A DNA stretch of 64,000 bases. Origin: Rhodovulum sp. P5. Its GTDB lineage: Bacteria > Pseudomonadota > Alphaproteobacteria > Rhodobacterales > Rhodobacteraceae. Location of the stretch: positions 1,385,501 through 1,449,500 of the forward strand of contig NZ_CP015039.1 of assembly GCF_002079305.1 (NCBI RefSeq), in the 5' to 3' direction. The translations under genes were made by a program, and so were the position numbers. The notes under the pieces were generated by a model that saw only the letters and a program-made list of their open reading frames with translations, was not told the origin of the DNA and did no database searches. Positions 25,584 through 36,146 of the stretch are shown in pieces; positions within the stretch are counted from its first letter, which is position 1, and each line of letters begins with the position of its first letter.

Positions 25584-26411
25584 ATGTCCCACTCCGATTC
25601 CGATGCACTCGTCCACGATCCCGACGGCGGTTTGCCGCGCCTTCTGGAAATCATGCGCCGCCTGCGCGACCCCGACACGGGCTGCCCCTGGGATATCGAG
25701 CAGGACTTCGCCTCGATCGCGCCCTACACCATCGAAGAAGCCTATGAGGTGGCAGACGCCATCGCGCGGCAAGCATGGGATGAATTGGAGGCTGAACTGG
25801 GCGATCTGCTGCTGCAGTCGGTCTATCACACCCAGATGGGGGCGGAGGCGGAACTCTTCACGTTCGAGTCCGTCGCGAACCGGATCGCGGACAAGATGGT
25901 CGCCCGCCATCCCCACGTCTTCGGCGACGAAAGCCGGGATAAATCCGCGGAGCAGCAGACCCGCGACTGGGAAACCATCAAGGCCAAGGAACGCGCCGAC
26001 AAAAAGGCCAAGGGAGTGCTTGACGACGTGGCCCTTGCCCTGCCCGCACTGCTGCGCGCGGTAAAACTGCAGAAGCGCGCGGCGCGGGTGGGGTTCGACT
26101 GGCCCGAAGTAGCACAGGTGGTCGACAAGATCGCCGAAGAGGCCCACGAACTGGCAGAGGCGCGCGACACCATGACCGAGGCCGAGGTGTTCGAGGAATA
26201 CGGCGATCTTCTGTTTGCCGTGTCCAATCTGGGCCGTCACCTCGGGGTCGAGCCAGAGGAAGCCCTGCGCGCGACCAATGCAAAATTTACCCGCCGCTTT
26301 GGCGCGGTCGAGGCAAAACTGGCCGAGATGGGAAAACGGCCGGAGGATTCGGATCTGGCGGAAATGGACGCGCTCTGGAACGCGGTGAAGGCAGAGGAAA
26401 AGGCGGGCTAG
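25584..26411 (+). CDS. mazG: Nucleoside triphosphate pyrophosphohydrolase MazG
   Basis: A 275-aa protein with two tandem MazG domains. The first has CPWDIEQDFASIAPYTIEEAYE (in pieces, about 32-53) with the Mg-binding EExxE and ExxD (ELGDLLLQ). The second, near 170-220, has IAEEAHELAEA and EEYGDLLFAV. It hydrolyses dNTPs and NTPs to monophosphates for pool sanitation. GGGAGG precedes the ATG at 25584. It is divergent from speB with 116 bp between. Confidence 0.95.
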   Translation: MSHSDSDALVHDPDGGLPRLLEIMRRLRDPDTGCPWDIEQDFASIAPYTIEEAYEVADAIARQAWDELEAELGDLLLQSVYHTQMGAEAELFTFESVANRIADKMVARHPHVFGDESRDKSAEQQTRDWETIKAKERADKKAKGVLDDVALALPALLRAVKLQKRAARVGFDWPEVAQVVDKIAEEAHELAEARDTMTEAEVFEEYGDLLFAVSNLGRHLGVEPEEALRATNAKFTRRFGAVEAKLAEMGKRPEDSDLAEMDALWNAVKAEEKAG

Positions 26412-26442
26412 CCGCCCCCATCAATGAGTGTCGCCCGTCGCG

Positions 26443-26500
26443 ATTTGGCCAGGCCAACAGATGCCAGGTCTTGACCCAACTAATTTGGTCAGGTTTAAGA
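26443..26500 (+). promoter_or_regulatory. Promoter and paired operators before the iron-binding protein gene
   Basis: TTGACC (26471-26476) and TTTAAG are separated by 17 bp, a plausible promoter. Across it lies the dyad TGACC-N10-GGTCA (26472-26491; 8 of 10 half-site positions symmetric). Upstream is a second perfect dyad, TTGGCC-A-GGCCAA (26445-26457). The 11-mer ATTTGGYCAGG occurs in both (26443-26453 and 26483-26493), 40 bp apart on the same face of the helix. The regulator is unknown; the spacing does not fit the TGA-N9-TCA iron-Rhodo-box. Confidence 0.5.
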
Positions 26501-26536
26501 TGTCGCAGGGAACCATCACCTCGAACGGGAGAGACC

Positions 26537-27544
26537 ATGACATTGCGCACTGCGCTGGCGGCTGCGACCGCGACCCTCTTGCTTGCCCCTGCCGTATCGG
26601 CTGACGTCAACATCTATTCGTACCGCCAGCCCGACCTGATCAAACCGGTGCTGGAGGCCTTCACCGACGAAACCGGTATCCGCACGAATGTCGCCTTCCT
26701 GAACAAGGGCATGGTCGAGCGGCTGCAGGCCGAGGGCAGGCGCAGCCCCGCCGACATCGTGCTGACCACCGATATCTCGCGCCTTGCCGAACTCGTGGCG
26801 GCGGGCGTGACGCAGCCGGTGGACAGCGGTATCCTGACCGCAAACATCCCCGCCGCGTTCCGTGCGCCGGACAATCAGTGGTTCGGCGTGACCACGCGAG
26901 CGCGGATCGTCTATGCCGCGAAGGACCGCGTCGATCCGGCCGAGATCACCACCTATGAAAGCCTGGCCGACCCGAAATGGCAGGGTCGCATCTGCACGCG
27001 GTCGGGCACGCACAGCTATACGCTGGCCCTGGTCGCGGCGATGATCCATCACCACGGGGAAGAAGCGACGAAGACCTGGCTGGAGGGGCTGAAATCCAAC
27101 CTCGCCCGGCGTCCGCAAGGCAATGACCGTGCGCAGGTCAAGGCGATCTGGGCCGGGGAATGCGACATCTCGCTGGGCAATACCTATTACATGGGCCAGA
27201 TGCAGGCCGATCCGGAGCAGCAGGCCTGGGCCAACGCGGTCAATGTACTGTTCCCCGTGTTCGAAAATGGCGGCACCCATGTCAACGTCTCGGGCGTGGC
27301 GATGACGGCCGCGGCGCCGAACCGCGCGGATGCGTTGACGTTCATGGAATTCCTTGCCTCTGAGAAGGCACAGGAAATCTATGCCTCCGAGGTCTTTGAG
27401 TACCCCGTCGCCCCCGGCACAGAGCCGTCGGAACTGGTGGCCAGCTGGGGCAGTTTCACCGCGGACGATGTGAACCTTATGGATTTGGCCGGGCTGCGCG
27501 GCGCCGCCCTGCGGCTGGTGGAAGAGGTCGACTTCGACGGCTGA
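26537..27544 (+). CDS. Periplasmic Fe(3+) ABC transporter substrate-binding protein (FbpA-like)
   Basis: A 335-aa protein with a signal peptide (TLRTALAAATATLLLAPAVSA) followed by VNIYSYRQP, the normal start of mature FbpA/FutA ferric-binding proteins. It contains the TYYMGQM segment around 215 with the adjacent Tyr residues that coordinate Fe3+. It would deliver ferric iron to an inner-membrane ABC permease, but no permease or ATPase gene lies nearby, so it is an orphan component. The start is set by the signal peptide and GGGAGAGACC upstream. The promoter carries paired dyads, suggesting repressor control. Confidence 0.9.
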   Translation: MTLRTALAAATATLLLAPAVSADVNIYSYRQPDLIKPVLEAFTDETGIRTNVAFLNKGMVERLQAEGRRSPADIVLTTDISRLAELVAAGVTQPVDSGILTANIPAAFRAPDNQWFGVTTRARIVYAAKDRVDPAEITTYESLADPKWQGRICTRSGTHSYTLALVAAMIHHHGEEATKTWLEGLKSNLARRPQGNDRAQVKAIWAGECDISLGNTYYMGQMQADPEQQAWANAVNVLFPVFENGGTHVNVSGVAMTAAAPNRADALTFMEFLASEKAQEIYASEVFEYPVAPGTEPSELVASWGSFTADDVNLMDLAGLRGAALRLVEEVDFDG

Positions 27545-27552
27545 CCGGGCCC

Positions 27553-27579
27553 GGGCGCGCTGGACTTCCCCGCGCGCCC
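27553..27579 (+). terminator. GC hairpin after the iron-binding protein gene
   Basis: GGGCGCGC and GCGCGCCC form a perfect 8-bp stem around an 11-nt loop, nine bases after the stop codon. No T-run follows, so it may only protect or pause the transcript. Confidence 0.35.
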
Positions 27580-27615
27580 ACGGCACGCTCCGCCCCGAGC
27601 CATCGGAGACGCCCC

Positions 27616-28554
27616 ATGCCCCGCAAGATCATCATCGACACCGACCCCGGTCAGGACGACGCCGTCGCGATCCTGTTGGCGTTGACCAGCCCTGATGAGC
27701 TGGAGGTGCTGGGCATCACCGCGGTGGCGGGCAACGTCCCCATTGCCCTGACCCAGAAAAACGCGCGGATGGTGTGCGAACTGGCGGGCCGGCCCGACAT
27801 GCGCGTCTTTGCTGGCTGCGACCGGCCCTTGTCACGCGATCTGATCACGGCGGAACATGTGCATGGCAAGACCGGGCTTGACGGGCCCGTGCTGGCAGAC
27901 CCGCAAATGCCCTTGCAGGATCGCCACGCGGTGGAGTTCATCGTCGAAACGCTCAGGCAGGAAGCCCCCGGCACCGTGACGCTCTGCCCCCTCGGGCCGC
28001 TGACCAATATCGCAACCGCCTTTCAGATGGCGCCGGAGGTCGTGCCAAAGGTGGCGGAAATCGTTCTGATGGGTGGCGCCTATTTCGAGGTCGGCAACAT
28101 CACGCCCGCGTCCGAATTCAACATCCATGTCGACCCCGAAGCCGCGGATATCGTCTTCCGCTCGGGTGTACCGCTGACGATGATGCCGCTGGACGTGACG
28201 CACAAGGCGCTGGTGACGCGGCCGCGGAATGAGGCGTTTCGGAAACTTGGAAACCGCGTCGGGCAGGCCGTGGCCGAGATGACCGATTTCTTCGAACGGT
28301 TCGACAAGGCGAAATACGGTTCCGAAGGCGCGCCGCTGCATGACCCCTGCGTCACCGCCTATCTTCTGCGGCCCGATCTCTTCACCGGCCGCCACATCAA
28401 TGTGGAGATCGAAACCGAGGGCCGCTTTACCACCGGCATGACGGTCGCCGACTGGTGGGGGGTGTCCGGGCGCGCGCCGAATGCCACCTTCATGGGCGAT
28501 GTGGATGCCGACGGTTTCTTCACCCTGCTGACAGAGCGTCTTGGCCGGCTGTGA
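27616..28554 (+). CDS. Inosine-uridine-type nucleoside hydrolase
   Basis: A 312-aa protein of the IunH/Rih family that cleaves the N-glycosidic bond of ribonucleosides to base plus ribose. The Ca2+-binding DTDPGQDDA motif lies at 8-16, VAGNVP at about 37-42, the LGPLTNIA motif near 125, MGGAYFEVGN near 150 and the ligand Asp in HDPC near 238. It is a cytosolic purine or pyrimidine salvage enzyme; the exact base preference cannot be read from the sequence. GGAGACGCCCC precedes the ATG. Confidence 0.93.
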   Translation: MPRKIIIDTDPGQDDAVAILLALTSPDELEVLGITAVAGNVPIALTQKNARMVCELAGRPDMRVFAGCDRPLSRDLITAEHVHGKTGLDGPVLADPQMPLQDRHAVEFIVETLRQEAPGTVTLCPLGPLTNIATAFQMAPEVVPKVAEIVLMGGAYFEVGNITPASEFNIHVDPEAADIVFRSGVPLTMMPLDVTHKALVTRPRNEAFRKLGNRVGQAVAEMTDFFERFDKAKYGSEGAPLHDPCVTAYLLRPDLFTGRHINVEIETEGRFTTGMTVADWWGVSGRAPNATFMGDVDADGFFTLLTERLGRL

Positions 28555-28627
28555 CGGTTCCGAAGCGTCAGTGGTTTTTTGGCAGATACTTCGGGATTGG
28601 CCCGGATCGCAGCCTAAGTGATCGTCC

Positions 28628-30067
28628 ATGACACTCGATATCCCTTTCGACAATTCCTACGCACGTCTGCCGGACCGCTTCTACGCCCGGCAGTCCCCTG
28701 CCCCGGTCCGCGCGCCAGCGCTGATCCAGTTGAACGATCGCCTTGCCGAGGAGCTTGGCCTCGATCCGTCCGCCTTACGCTCCGGCACCGGCATCGCGAT
28801 GCTGGCGGGCAACCATGTGCCAGAGCACGCCGCACCCCTGGCCCAGGCCTATGCCGGCCATCAGTTCGGGGGGTTCGTTCCGCAACTGGGCGACGGGCGG
28901 GCGATCCTGCTGGGCGAAATCATCGCGCAGGATGGCCAACGGCGCGACATTCAGTTGAAAGGCGCCGGCCGCACCCCGTTCTCCCGGATGGGCGACGGGC
29001 GGGCATGGCTGGGGCCTGTCCTGCGCGAATACATCGTGTCCGAGGCGATGCATGCCCTTGGCATTCCCACAACGCGGGCACTGGCCGCCGTGACAACGGG
29101 CGAAGATGTCTATCGCCAAAGCCGCCTGCCGGGGGCGGTGCTGACGCGGGTGGCCGCCAGCCATATCCGCGTGGGGACCTTCCAGTATTTCGCCGTGCGC
29201 AATGACACAAAGGCATTGGAAGACCTGACAGCCCATGTCATCGCGCGCCACTACCCCGAGGCGCAAGGCGCGCTTGACCTGCTGCGGGCGGTGATCACGG
29301 CACAAGCCCGGCTGGTGGCGCAATGGATGGGCGTGGGATTCATCCACGGCGTGATGAACACCGACAACATGAGCGTCGCGGGGGAGACCATCGACTATGG
29401 CCCTTGCGCCTTCATGGACGGATATCACCCCGACACGGTCTTCAGTTCCATCGACGCGCACGGCCGCTATGCCTTTGCCCGGCAGGCTGACATCGCGGCC
29501 TGGAACCTTGCGCAACTGGCAAGCTGCCTGTTGCCATTGATCGACGAGGACCAGGATCGCGCCATCGGACGGGCGACCGAGGCGCTGCACGCCTTCCCCG
29601 AGATCTTCAAGGCCGCATGGCTGGATGTCTTCCGCCCAAAGATTGGCCTGACCACTAGGGAAGATGGCGATGCGGAGCTGATCCACCGCTTGCTGGACAT
29701 GATGGCGGCAAGGCGGGCGGACTTCACGAATACCTTCCGAGGCCTTGCGGACGGAACAGTGCAGGATGCCCTGACAGGCGTCGCGGCTTTCGACGATTGG
29801 TCCGCCGCTTGGCAGGCGCGTCTTCAGCGCGAACCGAATGCCCCCGAAGACAGTTCCGCCCTGATGCGCAGCGCCAATCCCGCGGTGATCCCTCGCAATC
29901 ACCGCATAGAAGAGGCGATCGAGGCCGGTCTGACCGGTGACTTCGGGCCTTTCCGGAGATTGCTGGACATCTTGCAGACACCATTCGATGACCCCGCCCC
30001 CCAATTGGCCTATCGGGATCCGCCCGCCCCGGGGCAAGAGGTGATGCAGACATTCTGCGGCACCTGA
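28628..30067 (+). CDS. selO: Protein adenylyltransferase SelO (YdiU/UPF0061)
   Basis: A 479-aa pseudokinase-fold enzyme that transfers AMP from ATP to Ser, Thr or Tyr of target proteins, linked to redox stress responses. Family hallmarks are [18 protein letters not shown] (about 76-93), [17 protein letters not shown] (about 110-126) and the metal-binding GVMNTDNM near 241. The C-terminus is TFCGT, with Cys477 in the place of the selenocysteine of animal SelO, as usual in bacteria. Its closest neighbours (nucleoside hydrolase, antiporter) give no functional link. Confidence 0.96.
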   Translation: MTLDIPFDNSYARLPDRFYARQSPAPVRAPALIQLNDRLAEELGLDPSALRSGTGIAMLAGNHVPEHAAPLAQAYAGHQFGGFVPQLGDGRAILLGEIIAQDGQRRDIQLKGAGRTPFSRMGDGRAWLGPVLREYIVSEAMHALGIPTTRALAAVTTGEDVYRQSRLPGAVLTRVAASHIRVGTFQYFAVRNDTKALEDLTAHVIARHYPEAQGALDLLRAVITAQARLVAQWMGVGFIHGVMNTDNMSVAGETIDYGPCAFMDGYHPDTVFSSIDAHGRYAFARQADIAAWNLAQLASCLLPLIDEDQDRAIGRATEALHAFPEIFKAAWLDVFRPKIGLTTREDGDAELIHRLLDMMAARRADFTNTFRGLADGTVQDALTGVAAFDDWSAAWQARLQREPNAPEDSSALMRSANPAVIPRNHRIEEAIEAGLTGDFGPFRRLLDILQTPFDDPAPQLAYRDPPAPGQEVMQTFCGT

Positions 30068-30152
30068 TACGCGCGGAAGGAAGGGCGCGGTTGCAGTCTC
30101 GCCTGTCGGCAAGCATCGTGCTAACGCACAGGCGCCACAACCCGGGGTTTGC

Positions 30153-31412
30153 ATGCACGTCCTTCAAATCGCTTCGTTTCTGATCGTCCTCGCCGCCGTG
30201 TTCGGGAGCGTGAATTACTTCTTCCTCAAGCTGCCGCAGCCCATAGGCATCCTGATCGTGGCGCTTCTGGCCTCGGTCGCGGCGATGGTGATCGACATGC
30301 TGGTGCCCGGGCTGCAGATTGCCGACACGCTGCGCGGCATGATCGGTGAGATCGACTTTTCCGACGCGCTGCTGGAAGGGATGCTGGGCCTTTTGCTGTT
30401 CGCAGGCGCCCTGCATGTCAAGATCGAGGACTTGCGGAGCGAAGCGTTGCCTGTCCTGCTAATGGCGACCATGGGCGTGGCACTTTCGGTCGCGGTCGTG
30501 GGCGTCGGCTTTTCTTGGCTGACCGGTATGCCGCTGCTTGTGGCGCTGGTCTTCGGGGCCATCGTGTCGCCCACCGATCCCGTGGCCGTTCTGGGGGTGT
30601 TGAGAGAGGCCAATCTGCGCCGGTCGCTGGAAACCAAGATCGCCGGCGAAAGCCTATTCAACGACGGCGTGGCCTATGTCGTTTTCCTGATCCTCGTCGG
30701 GCTGGCCTTTACGGGCGACGCCCATGGCGACCACGGGGAGGGCGGCGCGGCCATCGGCGCGATCCTGCTGTTCGTGCAGGAAGCCTTTGGCGGGGCGGCG
30801 CTAGGCGGGCTGCTGGGTTGGCTGACCTTCCGGGTGATGCGGCAGATCGACGACTATTCGCTGGAGGTGCTGATCACGCTGGCGCTGGCCTTCGGCGGGT
30901 ATGAACTGGCGGTCTGGCTGCATGTCTCCGCACCGATCATGGCCGTCGTGGCCGGGCTCATGATCGGCGATGTGGGCATGAAATACGGTATGTCCGAAGA
31001 GACCCGGAATTACGTCGACGCCTTCTGGAAACTGATCGACGAGATCCTGAACGCGGTGCTGTTCCTGCTGATCGGGGTGGAGGTCTTCGCGGTGGCCTTC
31101 GACATGGACACGCTGCAAGCAGGCGGCATTGCCGTCGGTCTGGCGCTGCTGGCACGCTTCGTCGCGGTTCTGATCCCCATCCTGATCCTGCGGCCCTTCC
31201 ATGGCAGCGGCAAGGGCACCGTTCCAATCATGACATGGGGCGGGCTGAAAGGCGGCATCTCGGTCGCACTGGCGCTCAGCCTGCCGGACAGCGAGTGGAA
31301 GCCGATGATCCTGACCGCGACCTATGTCATCGTGGTGTTCTCGATCGTCATTCAGGGGCTGACCATCGCGCCCCTTGCCCGACGCATCGGGCGCGAACCG
31401 GAACTCTTGTGA
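30153..31412 (+). CDS. CPA1-family Na+/H+ antiporter (NhaP-like)
   Basis: A 419-aa integral membrane protein with about 12 spans. The ion-translocation motifs are SPTDPVAVLGVLR near 138-150 and AGESLFNDGVAYVVF near 165-180, the ND motif of electroneutral CPA1 exchangers. TWGGLKGGISVALALSLP near 360-377 is another family signature. Predicted role is Na+ or K+ export against H+ for pH and salt homeostasis. The stop lies 7 bp before the zntB start, so the two are likely co-transcribed. Confidence 0.93.
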   Translation: MHVLQIASFLIVLAAVFGSVNYFFLKLPQPIGILIVALLASVAAMVIDMLVPGLQIADTLRGMIGEIDFSDALLEGMLGLLLFAGALHVKIEDLRSEALPVLLMATMGVALSVAVVGVGFSWLTGMPLLVALVFGAIVSPTDPVAVLGVLREANLRRSLETKIAGESLFNDGVAYVVFLILVGLAFTGDAHGDHGEGGAAIGAILLFVQEAFGGAALGGLLGWLTFRVMRQIDDYSLEVLITLALAFGGYELAVWLHVSAPIMAVVAGLMIGDVGMKYGMSEETRNYVDAFWKLIDEILNAVLFLLIGVEVFAVAFDMDTLQAGGIAVGLALLARFVAVLIPILILRPFHGSGKGTVPIMTWGGLKGGISVALALSLPDSEWKPMILTATYVIVVFSIVIQGLTIAPLARRIGREPELL

Positions 31413-31419
31413 GGTCAGG

Positions 31420-32394
31420 ATGCACGTGCGCCATCTGTCCCCCATCGCCGCCTTCGACATCCACCCCGGCGGCAACGCCCGCACGTTCAGCGACCCGTGG
31501 CCCTCGCCCCGTCCCCCGAAGGAGGCGCTGTGGCGCTGGATGCATCTCGACCTTGCCGATCCCGGTCTGGCGGAATGGACGCTGACCCACCTGCCCCCGG
31601 TGCCCGCCGGGGCCCTTGTACAGCCTGAAACCCGCCCGCGCTGCACCCCCACCGACGGGGGACTTATCGTCAACCTGCGGGGCGTGAACCTGAACCCCGG
31701 CGCCGATGCCGAGGACATGGTATCCCTACGGCTATGGGTGACATCGGCGCTGGTCGTCAGCGTGCGGATGCAAAAGGTCTTCGCCATCGACGACCTGCGG
31801 CAAGCCGCCGAGGCTGGCGAGGCGCCCCCCAACCCGGGCGCATTCCTGGCGGCACTGGCCGAAGGACTGACCGACCGGCTGGAAGCGGTGTCCCTTGCCA
31901 TGGATGACGAGGCCGACACGCTGGAGGAGGCGATCCTTGAACAGGATGACCATGACGCCGGCGGCCGGCTCGGCGCGCTGCGGCGCAAGGTGATCCGCCT
32001 GCGCCGTTTCGCCGGCCCGCAGCGCGAGGCCCTAGCCCGCCTGTCAGAGGCGCCCGCCAAGTTGATCGACCCCGACGCACTCGTCCTGCTGGGAGAAAGC
32101 GCCAACCGCGCCACCCGCACGGTCGAGGAAATCGATTCGGTTTCGGCCCGCCTGCAGACGCTGCACGACCATCTTGAAGCGGCCCGCGGCAATATCATGG
32201 CCCGAAACGGCTATGTCCTGTCCGTTGTCGCCGCGATCTTCCTGCCACTGGGGTTCCTGACCGGGCTCTTTGGCGTCAATGTCGCGGGCATGCCGGGCAC
32301 CCAGTGGCCATGGGCCTTCGCCGCCTTGTCCCTTGTCAATCTTGTCTTCGCAATCGCGCTGCTGGCCATCTTCCGCGCCTTGAAATGGCTTTGA
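31420..32394 (+). CDS. zntB: Zinc transporter ZntB (CorA superfamily)
   Basis: A 324-aa protein with a large N-terminal cytosolic funnel domain (1-255), a long helix rich in charged residues and two C-terminal membrane spans. The loop between them reads GVNVAGMPG, the ZntB variant of the CorA GMN motif, so Zn2+ rather than Mg2+ is the likely substrate. TGAGGTCAGG precedes the ATG at 31420. It lies 93 bp upstream of a Fur-family gene, suggesting a metal-homeostasis cluster. Confidence 0.9.
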   Translation: MHVRHLSPIAAFDIHPGGNARTFSDPWPSPRPPKEALWRWMHLDLADPGLAEWTLTHLPPVPAGALVQPETRPRCTPTDGGLIVNLRGVNLNPGADAEDMVSLRLWVTSALVVSVRMQKVFAIDDLRQAAEAGEAPPNPGAFLAALAEGLTDRLEAVSLAMDDEADTLEEAILEQDDHDAGGRLGALRRKVIRLRRFAGPQREALARLSEAPAKLIDPDALVLLGESANRATRTVEEIDSVSARLQTLHDHLEAARGNIMARNGYVLSVVAAIFLPLGFLTGLFGVNVAGMPGTQWPWAFAALSLVNLVFAIALLAIFRALKWL

Positions 32395-32487
32395 CCTTGC
32401 AACCTTGTGCGCGACGGGTCGTGCAGGAAGGGGTGGAAACCGCGCCGGGCAACCGATAGATCAAGGGTTCGAAATCCGGGGGCCGCG

Positions 32488-32901
32488 ATGTCCGACACCA
32501 TCATTTCCCGCTGCGAGGCGAAAGGCCTGCGCATGACCGAGCAACGGCGCGTCATAGCCGGGGTCTTGCAGGACAGCGACGACCACCCGGATGTCGAAGA
32601 ACTTTACACGCGCGCCAGCACTGTCGACCCCAAGATCTCCATCGCCACGGTCTATCGAACCGTCAAGCTGTTCGAGGAGGCCGGCATCCTTGAAAAGCAT
32701 GAATTCGGCGATGGCCGCGCGCGATATGAGGATGCGGAACGCGCCCATCACGACCACCTGATCGACCTGAATTCCGGCGAAGTGATCGAATTCTGCGACC
32801 CCGAGATCGAGGAACTGCAGGACAGGATTGCCCGAAAGCTGGGCTATCGGTTGAAGGGCCACCGGTTGGAACTCTACGGCGTACCGCTGAAAAAGGGGTA
32901 A
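32488..32901 (+). CDS. Fur-family metal-responsive regulator (Mur-like in this lineage)
   Basis: A 137-aa dimeric DNA-binding repressor. A winged helix (about 10-82) contains ISIATVYRTVKLFEEAGI, followed by the dimerisation domain with metal-site residues in ERAHHDHLIDLNSGEVIEF (about 90-108). It lacks the C-terminal Cys-rich zinc site of E. coli Fur. In Rhodobacterales such single Fur proteins mostly act as Mur, the manganese uptake regulator, with iron sensing done by Irr and RirA; that functional assignment is inference. The ATG at 32488 starts the family N-terminus. Confidence 0.92.
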   Translation: MSDTIISRCEAKGLRMTEQRRVIAGVLQDSDDHPDVEELYTRASTVDPKISIATVYRTVKLFEEAGILEKHEFGDGRARYEDAERAHHDHLIDLNSGEVIEFCDPEIEELQDRIARKLGYRLKGHRLELYGVPLKKG

Positions 32902-32966
32902 TCCCCCTTCCCCGGCACCGCGCCGCGGGCTAATGCGGGATGTCTCTCCTGCGATGGATTCCCGAC

Positions 32967-35163
<2,197 letters not shown>

Positions 35164-35166
35164 GAT

Positions 35167-35206
35167 AAGGCGCCGGGCCCGGTTCACGCCGGGCCAAGGC
35201 GCCTTT
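35167..35206 (+). terminator. Rho-independent terminator after eno
   Basis: AAGGCGCC pairs with GGCGCCTT, and an inner GGGCCCGG pairs with CCGGGCC, giving a long stem with a short loop and a small T-run (CCTTT). It begins 4 bp after the eno stop. Confidence 0.8.
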
Positions 35207-35231
35207 CAAACGTCCGGTGCCGCCCGTCGGG

Positions 35232-35471
35232 TCAGACGAAACGGTACAGACCGTAACTGGAACCGCGGTTCGCCAGTTCCTCGATCAGGGCACGGCCTTC
35301 CGCGGTGGGCATACCCTGGGAATCCAGCCAGCCGCGACCGCGCGCCGCCTGCTCTTGGCGTTCCTTGCCGGGCGCGGCGCAGAAACTTGCAAGCCCCAGA
35401 ATTCGCGACACCATATCATCGGTGGTCATCACCGGTTCGGCGTCCAATTCTTCAACTTCATCCATCTTCAT
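35232..35471 (-). CDS. Uncharacterised 79-aa acidic protein
   Basis: A 79-aa protein starting MKMDEVEELDAEPV and ending YGLYRFV, with no signal peptide or membrane segment. I do not recognise the family. The start at 35471 has GGGGAAC before it. The frame is open far upstream, but that extension would overlap the divergent cupin gene and is not credible. The 234 bp upstream hold several dyads (see 35511-35580), suggesting regulated expression. Confidence 0.6.
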   Translation of the reverse strand: MKMDEVEELDAEPVMTTDDMVSRILGLASFCAAPGKERQEQAARGRGWLDSQGMPTAEGRALIEELANRGSSYGLYRFV

Positions 35472-35510
35472 TGTCTTGTTCCCCGAAAAATCTGGTTCGC
35501 CCCGCACAAC

Positions 35511-35580
35511 CGACGCAAAATTTGCTACGGCACGGGCCATAGCAAAAATGCTGCGTCGCAGCAATGCCGGTGCAGCATTG
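35511..35580. promoter_or_regulatory. Dyad-rich divergent control region
   Basis: Four inverted repeats are packed into 70 bp: GCAAA-A-TTTGC (35515-35525), TTTGCTA-N12-TAGCAAA (35521-35546), TGCTGCG-T-CGCAGCA (35549-35563) and CAATGC-N7-GCATTG (35562-35580). The region lies between the 79-aa gene (minus) and the cupin gene (plus). The first dyad resembles the GCAAAT/ATTTGC half-sites of Fur/Mur-type boxes, but the match is partial. Confidence 0.4.
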
Positions 35581-35705
35581 TGCCGCGATGCAGAGAAAGT
35601 AACCTCGAAAAAGTAAGTTTTGATGACGCCATCGAGACAAAATCGGGACAATTGTAGACGAATCGGCCGGCTTGCAGGGGGGACCACAACGGCTAGACTG
35701 CTGCC

Positions 35706-36143
35706 ATGACAGCCGACGAAATCATCGCCACCCTGAACCTGGCACCGCATCCCGAAGGCGGATGGTACCGCGAAACATGGCGGGCCGATGCCGATGGAAA
35801 CGCGCGCGCGACCGGTACCGCGATCTACTACCTTCTTGCCGAAGGTCAGCGCAGCCACTGGCACCGGGTCGATGCGGATGAAATCTGGCTGTTTCACGCG
35901 GGCGATCCGTTGGAACTGCGCCTTTCGGCCAGCAAAGAGGGACCAGCCCAAAGGTCAATTCTGGGCGCCGATCTTGCCACCGGCGCGCGGCCGCAAGTCG
36001 TTGTGCCTGCGCATCATTGGCAATCCGCCCGACCGCTTGGCGCGTGGACATTGGTCAGTTGCACCGTCAGCCCGGGCTTCACCTTCGACGGATTCGAGAT
36101 GGCCGCACCGGATTTCGACATACCCATTGCCGGGTCCGAATGA
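35706..36143 (+). CDS. DUF985 cupin-fold protein
   Basis: A 145-aa single-domain cupin. DUF985 hallmarks are the N-terminal LNLAPHPEGGWYRETWR, the central ATGTAIYYLL and SHWHRVDADEIWLFHAGDPL with metal-type His/Glu, and a late GWTLVSCTVSPGFTFDGFE-like segment (here AWTLVSCTVSPGF). No defined reaction is known for the family. It begins the strand switch after the 79-aa gene and ends 3 bp before the convergent anmK stop. Confidence 0.9.
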   Translation: MTADEIIATLNLAPHPEGGWYRETWRADADGNARATGTAIYYLLAEGQRSHWHRVDADEIWLFHAGDPLELRLSASKEGPAQRSILGADLATGARPQVVVPAHHWQSARPLGAWTLVSCTVSPGFTFDGFEMAAPDFDIPIAGSE

Positions 36144-36146
36144 CGG

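Noticed and set aside
28775-30154. A 459-codon open frame on the minus strand
   Set aside because: Antisense to selO, whose motifs are all present.
32398-32409. The 12-mer TGCAACCTTGTG, which recurs near 47638
   Set aside because: A single shared 12-mer between unrelated intergenic regions is expected by chance in 64 kb, and there is no symmetry or promoter pattern common to both.
35232-35951. A 239-codon version of the small gene before the cupin
   Set aside because: The extra 160 residues overlap the divergent cupin gene and have no conserved look; the ribosome-binding site supports the 79-aa form.
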